Origin: CAWCUZ01 sp963798795
GTDB lineage: Bacteria > Acidobacteriota > Vicinamibacteria > Vicinamibacterales > SCN-69-37
Direction of reading: 5' to 3'
Length of the DNA: 64,000 nt
NCBI GenBank assembly: GCA_963798795.1
Contig: CAWCUZ010000012.1
Coordinates: 40,503-104,502 of the forward strand
A model generated the notes under the pieces. It saw only the letters and a list, made by a program, of their open reading frames with translations, was not told the DNA's origin and made no database searches. Position numbers and translations under genes: made by a program. Below, in pieces: positions 35,701 through 45,461 of this stretch (the stretch's first letter is position 1; the number at the start of each line of letters is the position of its first letter).

Positions 35701-36094
35701 GCAGGACCTGATGGCGACGCTCGCGCAGGATCCGCAGAAGGCGGCGCTGCTCCAGTCGGTCAAGACGTTCGAGTCGAGCATGAGCACCGTGGAAGCGAAG
35801 ATGATCGACCTCCGGAACACGGGCCGAAGCGAGGACGCCTTCCGCCAGCCGGTGCAGTTGTACGAACGCATCAGCTGGATGATCGGCCAGATGGTCGGAG
35901 GCGGCGGCTCCGGCGGCGGCGATCTCGGACCGACCGATCAGCAGGTGGCCGTCAACAACGGCTTCAAACAGGAGCTGGCGGCAATCGCGGCGGAGTACCA
36001 GCGGATCACCAGCTCGGACCTGCCGGCGATCAACGCGCTGCTCAAACAGAACGGAATCTCGGTGGTCATCTCGCCGCCGGCGCGCGTGCCGTAG
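32759..36094 (+). CDS. Large secreted BNR/sortilin-type propeller protein
   Basis: 1111 residues from the ATG at 32759, signal peptide ending GAYAQ. Propeller blades carry BNR-type motifs (GIWKTTDAGIAWRP, GVYKSTDAGQSWAHM, GIFHTTDGGATWRQ, VYVTHDAGRTWNRI). A Gly/Arg-rich low-complexity insert occupies about residues 350-393. After more blades (ALYVTWDDGGHWTHL) comes a C-terminal region with an Ig-like fold and a helical end (TREVLAEIDDVARMGNALES). It is probably exported to the cell surface or outside. It is the second protein of this type in the window; the two differ clearly in sequence and are not a recent duplication. Confidence 0.82.
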   Translation: MRHVLFSLSILVVVTTGAYAQRGGGRGAGPSDGGPNGLGALHFRALGPEGNRVASITGVPGDAMTVYVGAADGGIWKTTDAGIAWRPVFDDKDVSAIGALAVATSAHDTVWAGTGEPWLIRPYYTLGDGVYKSTDAGQSWAHMGLDETGRVARIVIDPANANSVYVCAIGQAFRPQKERGIFHTTDGGATWRQALAVDENTGCSDLAMDPHDPNTLYAGMWQLSVHRYDLHSGGPGSGVYVTHDAGRTWNRIAGHGLPETDHPLGKIAVAVAPSNADRVYALVQDAPAPGLYRSDDRGVSWQLVNQSHLPDERAPYYTRMAVSPDDEDLLYFPSVSFTMSTDGGTTVFQAGRGGRGGGGRGGRGGGGGRGGVGGRAGAGGRAGAGAAGAAAPISAPGGDNHDVWIDPTDPDRVLVANDAGVAISDNRAASYRHFMLPISQVYHVMADNDVPYNVMGNIQDKSSFRGPSRSAGGRGGMGVANWTGTGGCEDAFAVPDPVDVNIVWSGCDNGRIVRMDYRHGMARDVSPWPITSYGWAPADMKYRWDWITPITISPHDHNRVYAGAQVVFMTTNAGQSWKVISPDLTTNDKSHQGNSGGISSDNLTTYDGATLYTIAESPVKAGVIWTGATDGQVNVTQDAGAHWTNVTKHIPNLPPWGTVWSVAPSRYDAGTAYVVENLQHEGIYDALVYKTSDYGATWTLISSGVPKGVNSSAHIIVEDPVRKGMLYLGTDNALYVTWDDGGHWTHLRNDLPPAPIYWMQIQPTFNDLVIGTHGRGVYILDDVTPLRTWDTAQAEDEHLFSPRPAYRFRGTADGRESEPDAQLRGENAPYGADIDFSLKATTPDVQISIAGPNDAEIRTLTVAGHPGLNRVWWDLRYDSGSTITMQTPPLDEPWAPARRQYAAYGTRIPPAGPIVPPGTYTVHLKAGSTDQTAKLTVLPDPKSPGTQQTIEAQVAFTREVLAEIDDVARMGNALESMRKQSQDLMATLAQDPQKAALLQSVKTFESSMSTVEAKMIDLRNTGRSEDAFRQPVQLYERISWMIGQMVGGGGSGGGDLGPTDQQVAVNNGFKQELAAIAAEYQRITSSDLPAINALLKQNGISVVISPPARVP

Positions 36095-36124
36095 CTCCGG
36101 CCGCGCCGGGGCATTGGCCGGTCC

Positions 36125-36199
36125 TCAGCTCTCCGCTTTGTTGACGAGTGCGGCGATCCGCTTCTCGACGTCGGCGGTCAGTTCCTTCAGCGCGGCACG
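36125..36199 (-). pseudogene. Short C-terminal gene remnant
   Basis: A 25-codon reverse-strand stretch ending at TGA (36125-36127) reads RAALKELTADVEKRIAALVN then KAES. It is a regular amphipathic helix that looks like the end of a larger protein. Upstream the frame runs into G/C homopolymer sequence with no start codon. No family can be given. Confidence 0.3.
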
Positions 36200-36260
36200 A
36201 AGGGGGGGCGACCCCCTGGGCGCGCCCTGGGCGCGAGTAGCGCCCGGGTGAGGCGGTGGC

Positions 36261-39200
36261 CTATCCGCCGATGCCCCACGCTTCCACTTCCATCACGCGG
36301 CTGTACCCGTTCAACGCGCCCGTGATGTACACGCGGATCTTCGTCGTCGTGACCGACCCGAAGGTGAACTGGCGCCACACGAGGTTGTTGTTCGTCACGG
36401 CGGCGCCGGGGATGTCGACCCAGGCCGTGCCGTTCCAGGTACCTGGATCTGGAACGCGCGCAGCCCCCACGATGTGAACGTCAGAACGGGTGTGGGCTCG
36501 ACCGGTGCGCCGTAGCTGTCCTGCATCGAGAACACGTCCACTTCGTCGATCGTCTTCGATCCGTCGAAGTCCACCTCGAGCCAGTCGGGCGACGTGTACG
36601 GCGTGCCGTCGTTCCACCCGCCGCCGCTGCCCCAGTGGAGCCCCTTGCGGTCGCCGTCGATCGTGCCGGACGCCGGGTAGTTGCCGCTGTAGGTGGACGA
36701 GGCCGACGCCACGCCGCCGTTGGCAGCGAGCGCCACGTTCACCCGACCGGGCGGCGGACTGCCGCCGCCGGTCACGGTGACGTGCACCTCCGCGGACGTC
36801 GCCGTTGCGCCCTGGTTGTCGGTGGCCACCGCGGTGATCGTGTAGTCGCCCTCGGCGACGCTGCTCCAGACGAGGCCGTACGGCGTGGTCGTATCGGTGC
36901 CGATGGGTGCGCCGTTGGCGTAGAAGGCGACCTGCTGAACGGTGCCGTCGCTGTCGGCGGCCGTTGCCGCCACCGTGATGCTGGCCGGCGCCGTGAACGT
37001 GGCGGCATCGGCCGGCGCCGTCACGGCAACGGTGGGCGGCGCGTTCGCGCCGCTGTTCGCGCCCCAGGCCTCGAGCTCGACCACACGGCTGTAGCCGTTC
37101 AGCGCGCCCGTGACGTAGACGCGGATCTTCGATGTGGTGACCGCGGCGAACTGAACCTGGCGCCACACGAGGTTGTTGTTCGCGAGGGCGCCGCCGGGCA
37201 CGTCCACCCACGCCGAACCGGTCCAGTACTGCACCTCGAACGCACGCAGCCCCCAGACGGTGAACGTCATCGACGGGATCGGCTCGGCCGGGGCGCTGTA
37301 GTTGTCCTGCAGCGAGAAGACGTCGATTTCGTCGATGGCCTTCGGTCCCGCCAGGTCCACCTGGATCCAGTCCGGCGACGCGTACGGCGTGCCGTCGTTC
37401 CAGCCGCCACCCGCGCCCCAGTGGAGCCCCTTCCGGTCGCCGTTGATGGCGCCGGCGGCGGGGTAGTTGCCGCTGTAGGAGGACGAGGCCGACGCCACGC
37501 CGCCGTTGACGGCCAGGGCCATGTTCAGGCGCCCGGGCGGGGAACCGCCGCCGCCACCGGTTGTGACGCTCACGTGCGCCGGCGCCGACGTGGTCGTGGC
37601 GCCCTCGTTGTCGGTCGCCACCGCGGTCAGCGTGTACGTGCCCTCGCCGACATTGCTCCAGGTAAAGCCGTACGGGGCCGTGTCGTCGGTCCCCACCGGG
37701 GCACCGTCGACGTAGAACGCCACATGTTGAATGGCGCCGTCGCTGTCACTGGCGGTGGCGCTCATCGGGATGTGGACCGGCGCCGTGAACGTGGCGCCGT
37801 CGGCGGGACTCGTGAGCGTGACGTCGGGCGGCGCGTTTTCGCCGGAGCCCACGCCCCACGCCTCGACTTCCATGACGCGGCTGTAGCCGTTCAACGCGCC
37901 GGTGATGTAGATCCGGATCTTCGTCGTCGTCAGCGGCACGAAGACGAACGTGCGCCACACGAGGCTGTTGTCCGTCACCGCGCCGCCGGGTACGTCGGCC
38001 CAGTCCGACCCGTTCCAGTACTGCGCCTCGAAGGCGCGCAGGCCGAACGACGTGAACGTCAGGTCCGGCGTCGGCTCGACCGGCGCACCGTAGTTGTCCT
38101 GCATCGAGAACACGTCGATTTCTTCGATGAGCTTCGCGCCGGCAAAGTCGACCTCGATCCAGTCGGGCGACGCGTTCTGCGTGCCGTCGTTCCAGCCGCC
38201 GCCCGCGCCCCAGTTCAATCCCTTCCGGTCGCCGTTGATGGCGCCCGCGGGCGGATAGCTGCTGCCGTAGGTCGAGGACGCCGAGGCGGCGCTTCCGCTG
38301 GCGGCGAGCGCCACGTTGAAGCGGCCCGGAAGCGGGTTGACCGTGGTGTGCACAACGGCCGATGTCGAGGTGGCGCCCAGATTGTCCGTGGCGACGGCGG
38401 TCAGCGCGTAGGTGCCGGTTGGCGCGGCCCACGTGAATTCGTATGGACTGGCCGCATCCGTGCCGAGCAGCGCGCCGTTGGCGTAGAAGGCGACCTGCTG
38501 CACGGTACCGTCGCTGTCGCTGGCGGTCGCGGCCAGGTTCACCGTGGTCGGCGACGTGAACGTGGCGCCCTCGGATGGGTTCGTGATCGCCACGCCCGGC
38601 GGTACGTTCTCCGGCACGATGACGTGCACCGGCGCCGATGCGCCCGTGCCGAAGCGATCGTCGGCGGCTACCGCCGTGAGCGTGTACGCACCCGGCGGCA
38701 CGTTCGGCCACGTGACGCGGTACGGACTCGTCGTGCTCGTGCCGATCACGGAGCCGTTCGCGTAGAACGTGACGTACTGCACCGTGCCGTCGGAGTCGGT
38801 GGCGTCCGCCTCGACGACGATCGTGGCCGGCGCGATGAAAGTGGCGCCCTCGGCCGGGCTCGTGATGGAGACGGCGGGCGGCTTATTGCCGTTGGTCGTG
38901 CCCACGGCGATGGCCGCGCGATACGCATTCAGCCGTCCGCCCGACGCGACGACGCCGTTCCATCGCGACAGCCGATCCACGTTGTCGAGGAGCAGCGACT
39001 TGATGTCGGCGACGGTCAGGTCGGGGTTCATCTGCGCGAGCAGCGCCGCCACGCCCGCGACGTGCGGCGTCGCCATGCTGGTGCCCGACAGGTAGGTATA
39101 GCCCCCGCCCGGATACGTGCTGAGGATGTTCTCGCCCGGCGCGGCGAGGTCCACCGAGGCCACGCCGTAGTTGCTGAAGTACGACCGCCGGTCCGACGTC

Positions 39201-40193
39201 CCGGACGAGGCGACGGACACGATGCTCGGAGACGCGTAGCTGGCCGGAATCGAACGGCGTGATGTCGTTGTTGGTGCCGTTGTTGCCGGCGCCGAACACG
39301 TTGAGGATACCGGCGTCGCCGGCGGCATCGATGGCGGCCTCGAGCACGGTGGCTGGCGGCGACTCCCGCGGGCCGCCCCAGCTGTTGCTCGACACGCGGA
39401 TGTTCACGCCGCGGTTGCGGAGCGCGAGGATGTAGTCGAAGCACTCGATGGCGCCGGCGTCGGTACCGTATCCCGTCGCGTCGAGGAACTTGCACGCCAG
39501 CACCTTGGCGTTCCAGTTGACGCCGGTCACGCCGAGTCCGTTGTTGCCGACGGCGGCCAGCGTGCCGGACGTGTGCGTGCCGTGCCCCTGGTCGTCCATC
39601 GGATCCGAGTCATGGTTCGCGGCGTCGATGCCGTACACGTCGTCCACGTACCCGTCGCCGTCGTCGTCGACCCCGTTGCCGGGGATTTCGAACGGGTTGC
39701 GCCACATGTTGGGCGCGAGGTCGGGATGCGTGTAGTCCACGCCCGTGTCGATGCTGGCGATGACCACGCTGCCGTCGCCGGCGGAGAAATTGGTCCACGC
39801 CGGCTGGGCCTGAATCTTGACGAGGCCCCAGAGGCTGCCGTCGAGCCAGAACGGGTCGTTCGGCGGCAGGGTCTGGATGGCGCGCCGGACGTAGTTCGGC
39901 TGCACGGCCAGCACGCCAGGCATGCTCTGAAAGTCGGCGACGGCCTGGTCGACCGTCATGCCGGCCGGCAGCTTCAGGTGGTCGATCTGGAGGCGATCGA
40001 AGCGCCGGATCAGGCTGGCGCCGCGCGTCGCGGCGACGGCGTTTCGCTGAGCGGCGCTGGCGGCGGGCGCGAATTTCACGAGCAGGTCGCCGCTGGTGTA
40101 GCCGCCGATGATGGGTGCGAACTGCTGGCCGGAGGCCGTCGTCAGCGCCAGCAATCCTGCGATCAGGACGGACGCGATTGACCACCTTTTCAT
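36261..40193 (-). CDS. Subtilisin-like serine protease with Ig-like and discoidin-like repeats, two frameshifts
   Basis: About 1310 residues after correction, starting MKRWSIASVLIAG with AGAGGA upstream. Signal peptide, inhibitor-type propeptide (FAPIIGGYTSGDLLVKFAPA), then an S8 domain with Asp in IASIDTGVDYTHP, His in GHGTHTSGT and Ser in GTSMATPHVAG. The C-terminus has four Ig-like modules (PPAVSITSPAEGATF type) and three discoidin-like modules (ALNGYSRVMEVEAWG type) in the order Ig-Ig-D-Ig-D-Ig-D. An extra base at about 39248 (GGAATC for GGATC) and two extra bases at 36438-36443 (GGTACC for GTAC) break the frame. It is probably secreted and may bind surface glycans. Function inferred. Confidence 0.85.
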
Positions 40194-40524
40194 GGCCGTT
40201 CCTCTTCTCCTGCGGGGCGGGCGGTCGCCCGTGCCGCGCGCAACAGTCCGGTTCGGGTTCGACGGGTGACCGGTGTCTCAGCACAGGGCGTGCCGAACGC
40301 GCGTGTCCGCGGGGCCGGGCGTTTGCCGCGGCTGTCGGCCGGCCCGGCGACCGATTTGTCAGCGGGACGTCAACGTCGTGCGCGGCCGCGCATCGGCGCA
40401 TCGGGTACTGTGCGCGGCGGAATCGGGGGATTCTCGGAGCGTGCCGGCCGCATCGCGCGCTGGGATCTCACACAGGCTGTCAACCAACGCGCGCCGGCCG
40501 TTGTATACCTCCCTGAACGGCCGA
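40194..40524. other. Intergenic, no gene seen
   Basis: Very GC-rich sequence between the divergent protease and the sigma-factor fragment. Open frames exist on both strands but none resembles a protein. It presumably carries the protease promoter and the deletion junction that removed the sigma factor's 5' part. Confidence 0.4.
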
Positions 40525-40677
40525 CCGCCCGACCGTGATGCGTTGGCGGTCGCGGACATCGCGCGGGCGCTCGGCGTCACGACCGGCACGATCAAGACGC
40601 TGCTGTTTCGCGCCAGGCGGCATCTGCGCGAGCGGCTGACACCGGCCCTGCGAACGCTCGAGGAGACGCCGACATGA
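40525..40677 (+). pseudogene. ECF sigma factor fragment (region 4 only)
   Basis: The last 50 codons of a sigma-70 gene remain: DIARALGVTTGTIKTLLFRA then RRHLRERL, a region 4 helix-turn-helix. No region 2 can be found in any frame upstream, so this is a real truncation and not a frameshift. The TGA overlaps the ATG of the anti-sigma gene by four bases, showing that the pair was once an operon. Confidence 0.65.
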
Positions 40678-41213
40678 CCTGCAGCCACGTCCTCGATCTC
40701 ATCGATCTCATCAATTTCACCAATGCGGAAGGACTGGTTAACCGCCCGCCCGCACGGCTCGAGGCGGTATTGCGTCACGCATCCGAATGCGCCACGTGCG
40801 GCCCGGCGCTCGCCGCCGCTCGGGCGATTGCAGCGGATCTCGGCGCGCTGCCGCTGCCGAGTCCTCCACCCGGGATGGCGGCGACCGTGATGTCGCGCAT
40901 CGCCGCGATTGAAGCCGCCTCGGAGCAGGCGGCGACCGAGCGGGAGCCCGCCGGACGCCGGGAGACCGTGAGCGACTGGTCGCCGTGGGCAGCGCTCGGG
41001 AGTCTCGCCGCGGGCGTGGCTGTTGCCGCGTCGGGGCCCGGGATGCCGGTCGGCGTCGCCTCGGCGAGCGCGTCCTCGCTCTCGGCCGGCCCCATGGCAC
41101 TGCCTGGCGCGCCCACAGGCGCGCTGGTGCTCGCGGTCGGCGTGGGGCTCTACGTGGCAGCGCTGTTCGTGCCGATCAGCTCCGCGCGACGTCGAAGCGG
41201 TCCAGGTTCATGA
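40674..41213 (+). CDS. Zinc-finger anti-sigma factor (ZAS type), orphaned
   Basis: 179 residues. The N-terminus has the ZAS metal motif HASECATC (His-x3-Cys-x2-Cys). A linker rich in Ala/Pro follows, then hydrophobic segments (WAALGSLAAGVAVAA and TGALVLAVGVGLYVAALFV) that probably anchor it in the membrane. It would hold an ECF sigma factor inactive, but its partner just upstream is reduced to region 4, so it has lost its local target. The 3' end overlaps the convergent katG by 38 bp. Confidence 0.7.
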   Translation: MTCSHVLDLIDLINFTNAEGLVNRPPARLEAVLRHASECATCGPALAAARAIAADLGALPLPSPPPGMAATVMSRIAAIEAASEQAATEREPAGRRETVSDWSPWAALGSLAAGVAVAASGPGMPVGVASASASSLSAGPMALPGAPTGALVLAVGVGLYVAALFVPISSARRRSGPGS

Positions 41214-43360
41214 CCTTGTCCCACGCGGCGACGAAGTCGCGCACGAACTTCGGCTGGCCGTCGCTGGACGCGTAGACCTCCGCCATGCCGCGGAGTCCGG
41301 CGTGTGACCCGAACACGAGATTCGACACGGCTGCCGGTCCACTTGACCTGCCCGGTCTTGCGGTCGCGTCCCTCGAAGATCTCGGCGGCCGCGGATGTCG
41401 GCTTCCATTCCGTGTGCATGTCGAGCAGGTTCACGAAGAAGTCGTTCGTCAACGCTTCCGGCCGCTTGGTGAAGACGCCCATCGGAGACTGCGCGTGGTT
41501 CGCGTTGAGGACCCGGAGGCCGCCGACGAGCGCCGTCATCTCGGGCGCGCTCAGGGTCAGCAGCGTCGCGCGATCGACCAGCAGGTGCTCCGCCGACCGC
41601 GTATGGCCGTTGCCGGCGTAGTTGCGGAAGCCGTCGACCGTCGGCTCGAGCACGGCGAACGACTCCACGTCGGTCTGCTCCGGGGCGGCGTCGGCCCGTC
41701 CTGGCGTGAAGGGCACCGGCACGTCGTGGCCGGCGTTCTTCGCGGCGCGCTCGACGGCTGCGCAGCCGCCCAGCACGATCAGGTCGGCGAGCGAAATCGA
41801 CTTCTTGCCGCCCTTCTGGGCGCCGTTGAAATCCGTCTGAATACCCTCGAGCGTCTTCAGGACCTTGCCGAGTTCGGCGGGATGGTTGACCGCCCAGTCC
41901 TTCTGCGGTGCGAGCCGGATGCGCGCGCCGTTGGCGCCACCGCGCTTGTCGGAGCCGCGGAACGTGGACGCCGACGCCCACGCGGTCGAGATGAGCTGCG
42001 GGATCGACAGGCCCGACGCGAGGATCTTGCCCTTGAGGGCCGCGACGTCCTTCGCGTCGACCAGCTCGTGGGTCACCGGCGGGACCGGGTCCTGCCAGAT
42101 CTGCGGCTCCTTCGGCACCAGCGGCCCGAGGTAGCGCGCGATCGGCCCCATGTCGCGATGCGTCAGCTTGAACCACGCCTTCGCGAACGCCTCGGCGAAC
42201 TCGTCCGGGTGCTCGTAGAAGCGGCGCGAAATCTTCTCGTACGCCGGATCGACTCGCAGCGACAGGTCGGTCGTCAGCATCATCGGCGTGCGGCGCTTCG
42301 CGGGCGACGGATCCTGCGGGTCGGGCACCGTGGCCGCGCCGGCGCCGTGCTTCGGCTGCCACTGGTTGGCGCCCGCCGGGCTCTTGATCAGCTCCCACTC
42401 GAACTCGAACAGGTTCTTGAAGAAGTGGTTGCTCCACTGGGTCGGCGTCTGCGTCCAGGTCACCTCGAGGCCGCTGGTGATCGTGTCGTCGCCCACGCCC
42501 GTGCCGTAGCTGTTCTTCCACCCGAGGCCCTGCGCTTCGAGAGGGGCGGCCTCGGGCTCGGGGCCGAGATAGGTCCCGGCGGCGGCGCCGTGCGTCTTGC
42601 CGAACGTGTGGCCGCCGGCAATCAGCGCGACCGTCTCTTCGTCGTTCATCGCCATGCGGCGGAAGGTCTCGCGGATGTCACGGGCCGCCTTCACGGGATC
42701 GGGGTTGCCGTTCGGTCCCTCGGGGTTCACGTAGATGAGGCCCATCTGGACGGCCGCGAGCGGAAGCGAGAGCTCGCGGTCGCCGCTGTAGCGCTGGTCG
42801 GCGAGCCACTCGCGCTCGGCGCCCCAGTCAATCTCCGCCGGATCCCAGTCGTCTATGCGTCCGCCGGCGAAGCCGAACGTCTTGAAGCCCATCGATTCCA
42901 GGGCGCAGTTGCCGGCGAAGATCATCAGGTCCGCCCACGAGATCTTGCGGCCGTACTTCTGCTTGACCGGCCAGAGCAGGCGGCGCGCCTTGTCGAGGTT
43001 CACGTTGTCGGGCCAGCTGTTCAGCGGCGCGAACCGCTGGGTGCCGGCGGACGCGCCGCCTCGGCCGTCGCTGATGCGGTAGGTGCCCGCGCTGTGCCAG
43101 GCCATGCGGATGAAGAGCGGGCCGTAGTGACCGAAGTCGGCGGGCCACCAGTCCTGCGAGGTCGTCATGACCTTCTCGATGTCCTGCTTCAGGGCGGCGA
43201 GGTCGACCGTGCTGAATTCCGCGGCGTAGTCGAAGTCAGGCCCCATCGGATCGGCCCGCGGGTGGCCCTGCTGGAGGATCTTGAGGTCCAACTGGTTCGG
43301 CCACCACTCGCGGGTCGACGTTCCTGTGTCGGGCATCACCGGGCACTTGCTCTCGCTCAT
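41176..43360 (-). CDS. katG: Catalase-peroxidase KatG, one frameshift near the 3' end
   Basis: About 727 residues, the usual KatG length. The start is the ATG at 43360 with GGAGGTGA five bases upstream. Distal haem residues (RMAWHSAGTYRISDGRGG) and the proximal His (GGHTFGKTHGA) are present, as are the Tyr and Met of the Met-Tyr-Trp adduct (MGLIYVNPEGPNG, FRRMAMNDEE). One extra base at 41319-41324 (GATTCG for GATCG) breaks the frame; correcting it gives RVDLVFGSHAG and the normal end VMNLDRFDVARS. It detoxifies hydrogen peroxide. The Fur-family gene directly upstream is its probable regulator. Confidence 0.93.
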
Positions 43361-43511
43361 AGTCACCTCCGGGGGGCTCCGCCCCCGCGGACCCCCTTAC
43401 GCGCTCACTCGCGGGGGCCCCGAATGCCCCGCTCCGTTCGCGCGACGCACTTCGCTGCGCTCGCGCGCAAATCAGAAATCAGAAATCGCAAATCGCAATG
43501 GCCTGGGTTGG
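43361..43511. other. fur-katG spacer with short repeats
   Basis: 150 bp between the fur stop and the katG start. It contains a GC hairpin (GGGGGGCTCCGCCCCC), a second GC-rich inverted region and, at about 43470-43500, short direct repeats of AATCAGA and AATCGCA. No promoter is obvious. It may be a mobile-repeat remnant or a processing site in a fur-katG transcript. Confidence 0.45.
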
Positions 43512-43937
43512 TCATGCAGGTGACTTCCTGGCGCACGCGGCACACCGTCCCCAGTAGATGACCTCGGCCTCGTCGATGTGGTAGCCCATGTCGTCCGCGG
43601 CCGTCAGACAGGGCGCGACGCCCACGGCGCAGTCCACGTCGTCCATGCGGCCGCAAGTGCGGCAGATCACGTGGTGATGGTTGTCGCCGACGCGGGCTTC
43701 GAAGCGGGCGGGCGATCCGGCCGGCTCGATGCGGCGCACGAGCCCCTCGGCCACGAGGACGCCGAGCGCGTCGTACACCGACTGCAACGAGATCGCCCCG
43801 ATCTCTGCCCGAGAGACTTCGGCGACGCCGTCGGCGGTGACGTGGGGCCGTGCGGCCACCGCTCGCATCACGGCCAGCCGCTGGGCCGTCACCTGAATGC
43901 CTCGCTGGCGAAGGAGCTGAGCCGCGTCGACGGACAT
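43512..43937 (-). CDS. Fur/PerR-family metalloregulator
   Basis: 141 residues from the ATG at 43937 (a TTG seven codons upstream is less likely). The winged-helix DNA-binding domain (GIQVTAQRLAVMRAVAARPH, LQSVYDALGVLVAEGLVRRI) is followed by the metal-binding dimerisation domain with DNHHHVICRTCGRMDD and a C-terminal CAAC, giving the two CxxC structural-zinc pairs. Placement just before katG matches the FurA/PerR-KatG pair of other bacteria, where the regulator represses katG until peroxide oxidises it. That role is inferred. Confidence 0.88.
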   Translation of the reverse strand: MSVDAAQLLRQRGIQVTAQRLAVMRAVAARPHVTADGVAEVSRAEIGAISLQSVYDALGVLVAEGLVRRIEPAGSPARFEARVGDNHHHVICRTCGRMDDVDCAVGVAPCLTAADDMGYHIDEAEVIYWGRCAACARKSPA

Positions 43938-43946
43938 CGGTCGACA

Positions 43947-43975
43947 AGAATAGATCAAAAGATGGAATGAATCAA
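43947..43975 (-). promoter_or_regulatory. Predicted sigma-70 promoter of the fur-katG unit
   Basis: On the reverse strand, TTGATT (43975-43970) and TATTCT (43952-43947) are separated by exactly 17 bp. The -10 box ends ten bases before the fur ATG, so the message would be leaderless or nearly so. Two TTTGAT repeats flank the spacer and could be the regulator's own binding site. AT-rich sequence here contrasts with the surroundings. Confidence 0.55.
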
Positions 43976-44148
43976 ATTATTGTTCACGAAAAAGCCTGGC
44001 GCGGACCGTCTCCGCTGAAGGGTGAACCAGAAAGTCTTCACGCGGGATTGAACGACCGCTACGCTGGCTTCAGGGATATCGGCCACGTTCGAGCCCTGGG
44101 CGCGGACGGCATGGCACACCCACCCGGCAGACGGCGAAAGGGAATGAC

Positions 44149-45108
44149 ATGGACACGCGTGAGCTGGGCAGGAGCGGATTGCGAGTGTCGGCCCTGGGCT
44201 TCGGCTGCATGGGGATCAGCTTCGGGTATGGTCCGGCGACCAGCCGGCAGGATGGGCTGGCGATCATCCGGGCGGCGGTGGACGGCGGCGTGACGTTCTT
44301 CGACACCGCCGAGGCCTACGGTCCGTATGCGAACGAGGAGCTCGTCGGCGAGGCCATTGCACCGGTCCGCGACCAGGTGGTGGTCGCGACCAAGTTCGGT
44401 TTCAGCTTCAAGGGCAGCCGGCAGGCGGGGCTCGACAGTCGTCCCGCGCACATCCGGGAGGTGGCGGAGGCGTCGCTGAAACGGCTCCGGACGAATCGGA
44501 TCGATCTCTTCTACCAGCACCGCGTCGATCCCGATGTTCCGATCGAAGAGGTCGCCGGCGCCGTCAAGGACCTGATTGGTGAAGGCAAGGTCGGGCATTT
44601 CGGCCTGTCGGAGGCGGGCGTGCAGACCGTCAGGCGTGCACACGCGGTCCAGCCCGTGACCGCGCTGCAGAGCGAGTACTCGCTGTGGTGGCGGGAACCG
44701 GAAAAGGAGCTGCTGCCGGCGCTCGAGGAGCTCGGAATCGGCTTCGTGCCGTTCAGTCCGCTCGGCAAGGGCTTTCTCACCGGGAAGATCGATGCGACCA
44801 CCACGTTCGACAAGACCGACTACCGGAACTTCTTCCCGCGCTTCACGGTGGAGAACCGCGGGGCGAACCTTGCGTTCGTGGAGTGGCTGAAGGCCTTCGC
44901 CCCACGAAGGAACGCCACGCCGGCCCAGGTCGCGCTGGCGTGGCTCCTGGCGCAGAGGCCCTGGATTGTGCCGATTCCGGGAACGACCAGGCGCCACCGG
45001 CTCGAGGAGAACCTCGGTGCCGCGGCGCTGACGCTCACCGCCGACGACCTGCGCGAGATCGATCGGGCGGCGTCGGAGATCGAGTGGCACGGTACCCGAT
45101 ATCCGTGA
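44149..45108 (+). CDS. Aldo/keto reductase
   Basis: 319 residues from the ATG at 44149, preceded by AAGGGAA. It has the family fold and catalytic tetrad: Asp and Tyr in FFDTAEAYGPYANEE, Lys in VATKFGFSF and His in FYQHRVDPDVPIEE. NADPH-binding residues are in PIPGTTRRHRLEENL. The closest style is the AKR13/IolS-type group (RELGRSGLRVSALGFGCMG). It reduces aldehydes or ketones with NADPH; the substrate is unknown. Divergent from fur-katG, so it may be part of the oxidative-stress response. Confidence 0.9.
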   Translation: MDTRELGRSGLRVSALGFGCMGISFGYGPATSRQDGLAIIRAAVDGGVTFFDTAEAYGPYANEELVGEAIAPVRDQVVVATKFGFSFKGSRQAGLDSRPAHIREVAEASLKRLRTNRIDLFYQHRVDPDVPIEEVAGAVKDLIGEGKVGHFGLSEAGVQTVRRAHAVQPVTALQSEYSLWWREPEKELLPALEELGIGFVPFSPLGKGFLTGKIDATTTFDKTDYRNFFPRFTVENRGANLAFVEWLKAFAPRRNATPAQVALAWLLAQRPWIVPIPGTTRRHRLEENLGAAALTLTADDLREIDRAASEIEWHGTRYP

Positions 45109-45461
45109 CGAGGCGCGTCGAGCACGCCGGGATTCGGAACCGCTGGCAACGAGCCGACGGGCGAGTTGCCGCGCTTCCCCGCGAGACCGGCCGAGCGGGC
45201 AACGAGCGACAGGAAGTGGAGCGAGTTGGCTGGGTGTCTGGGACGATTTTCGCAACTGGCTGGTCACAGCGGCCTGAGCGTCTTCGCCGTGCCTCCGCTC
45301 GAACTGCGGGCGAAGGGTCCGAATATCGCCGACTTCGCGCACCTCCTACTCTATTGGACGCGAGTTTGGCCGGAAATCTTACAGCCCGGCGCGGCGTCTC
45401 GGGTGCCGTGGGATACTTAAGGAGTGCCCGGGCCACTGACCTGGGCCGGGAGACCAAGCCA
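45109..45461. other. Intergenic, no gene seen
   Basis: About 350 bp between the aldo/keto reductase and the toxin-antitoxin module. A frame at 45166-45420 is open but its product has no recognisable features. The last ~40 bp, with TACTTAAGGAG, may hold the antitoxin promoter. Confidence 0.4.

Noticed and set aside
36190..36255. GC-rich inverted sequence after the second propeller gene as a terminator
   Set aside because: Arms are irregular and made of G/C homopolymers with no T-run; it cannot be distinguished from background GC structure.
45166..45420. 84-residue open frame between the aldo/keto reductase and the antitoxin
   Set aside because: No ribosome binding site, no recognisable motif and ordinary composition for chance frames in GC-rich DNA.
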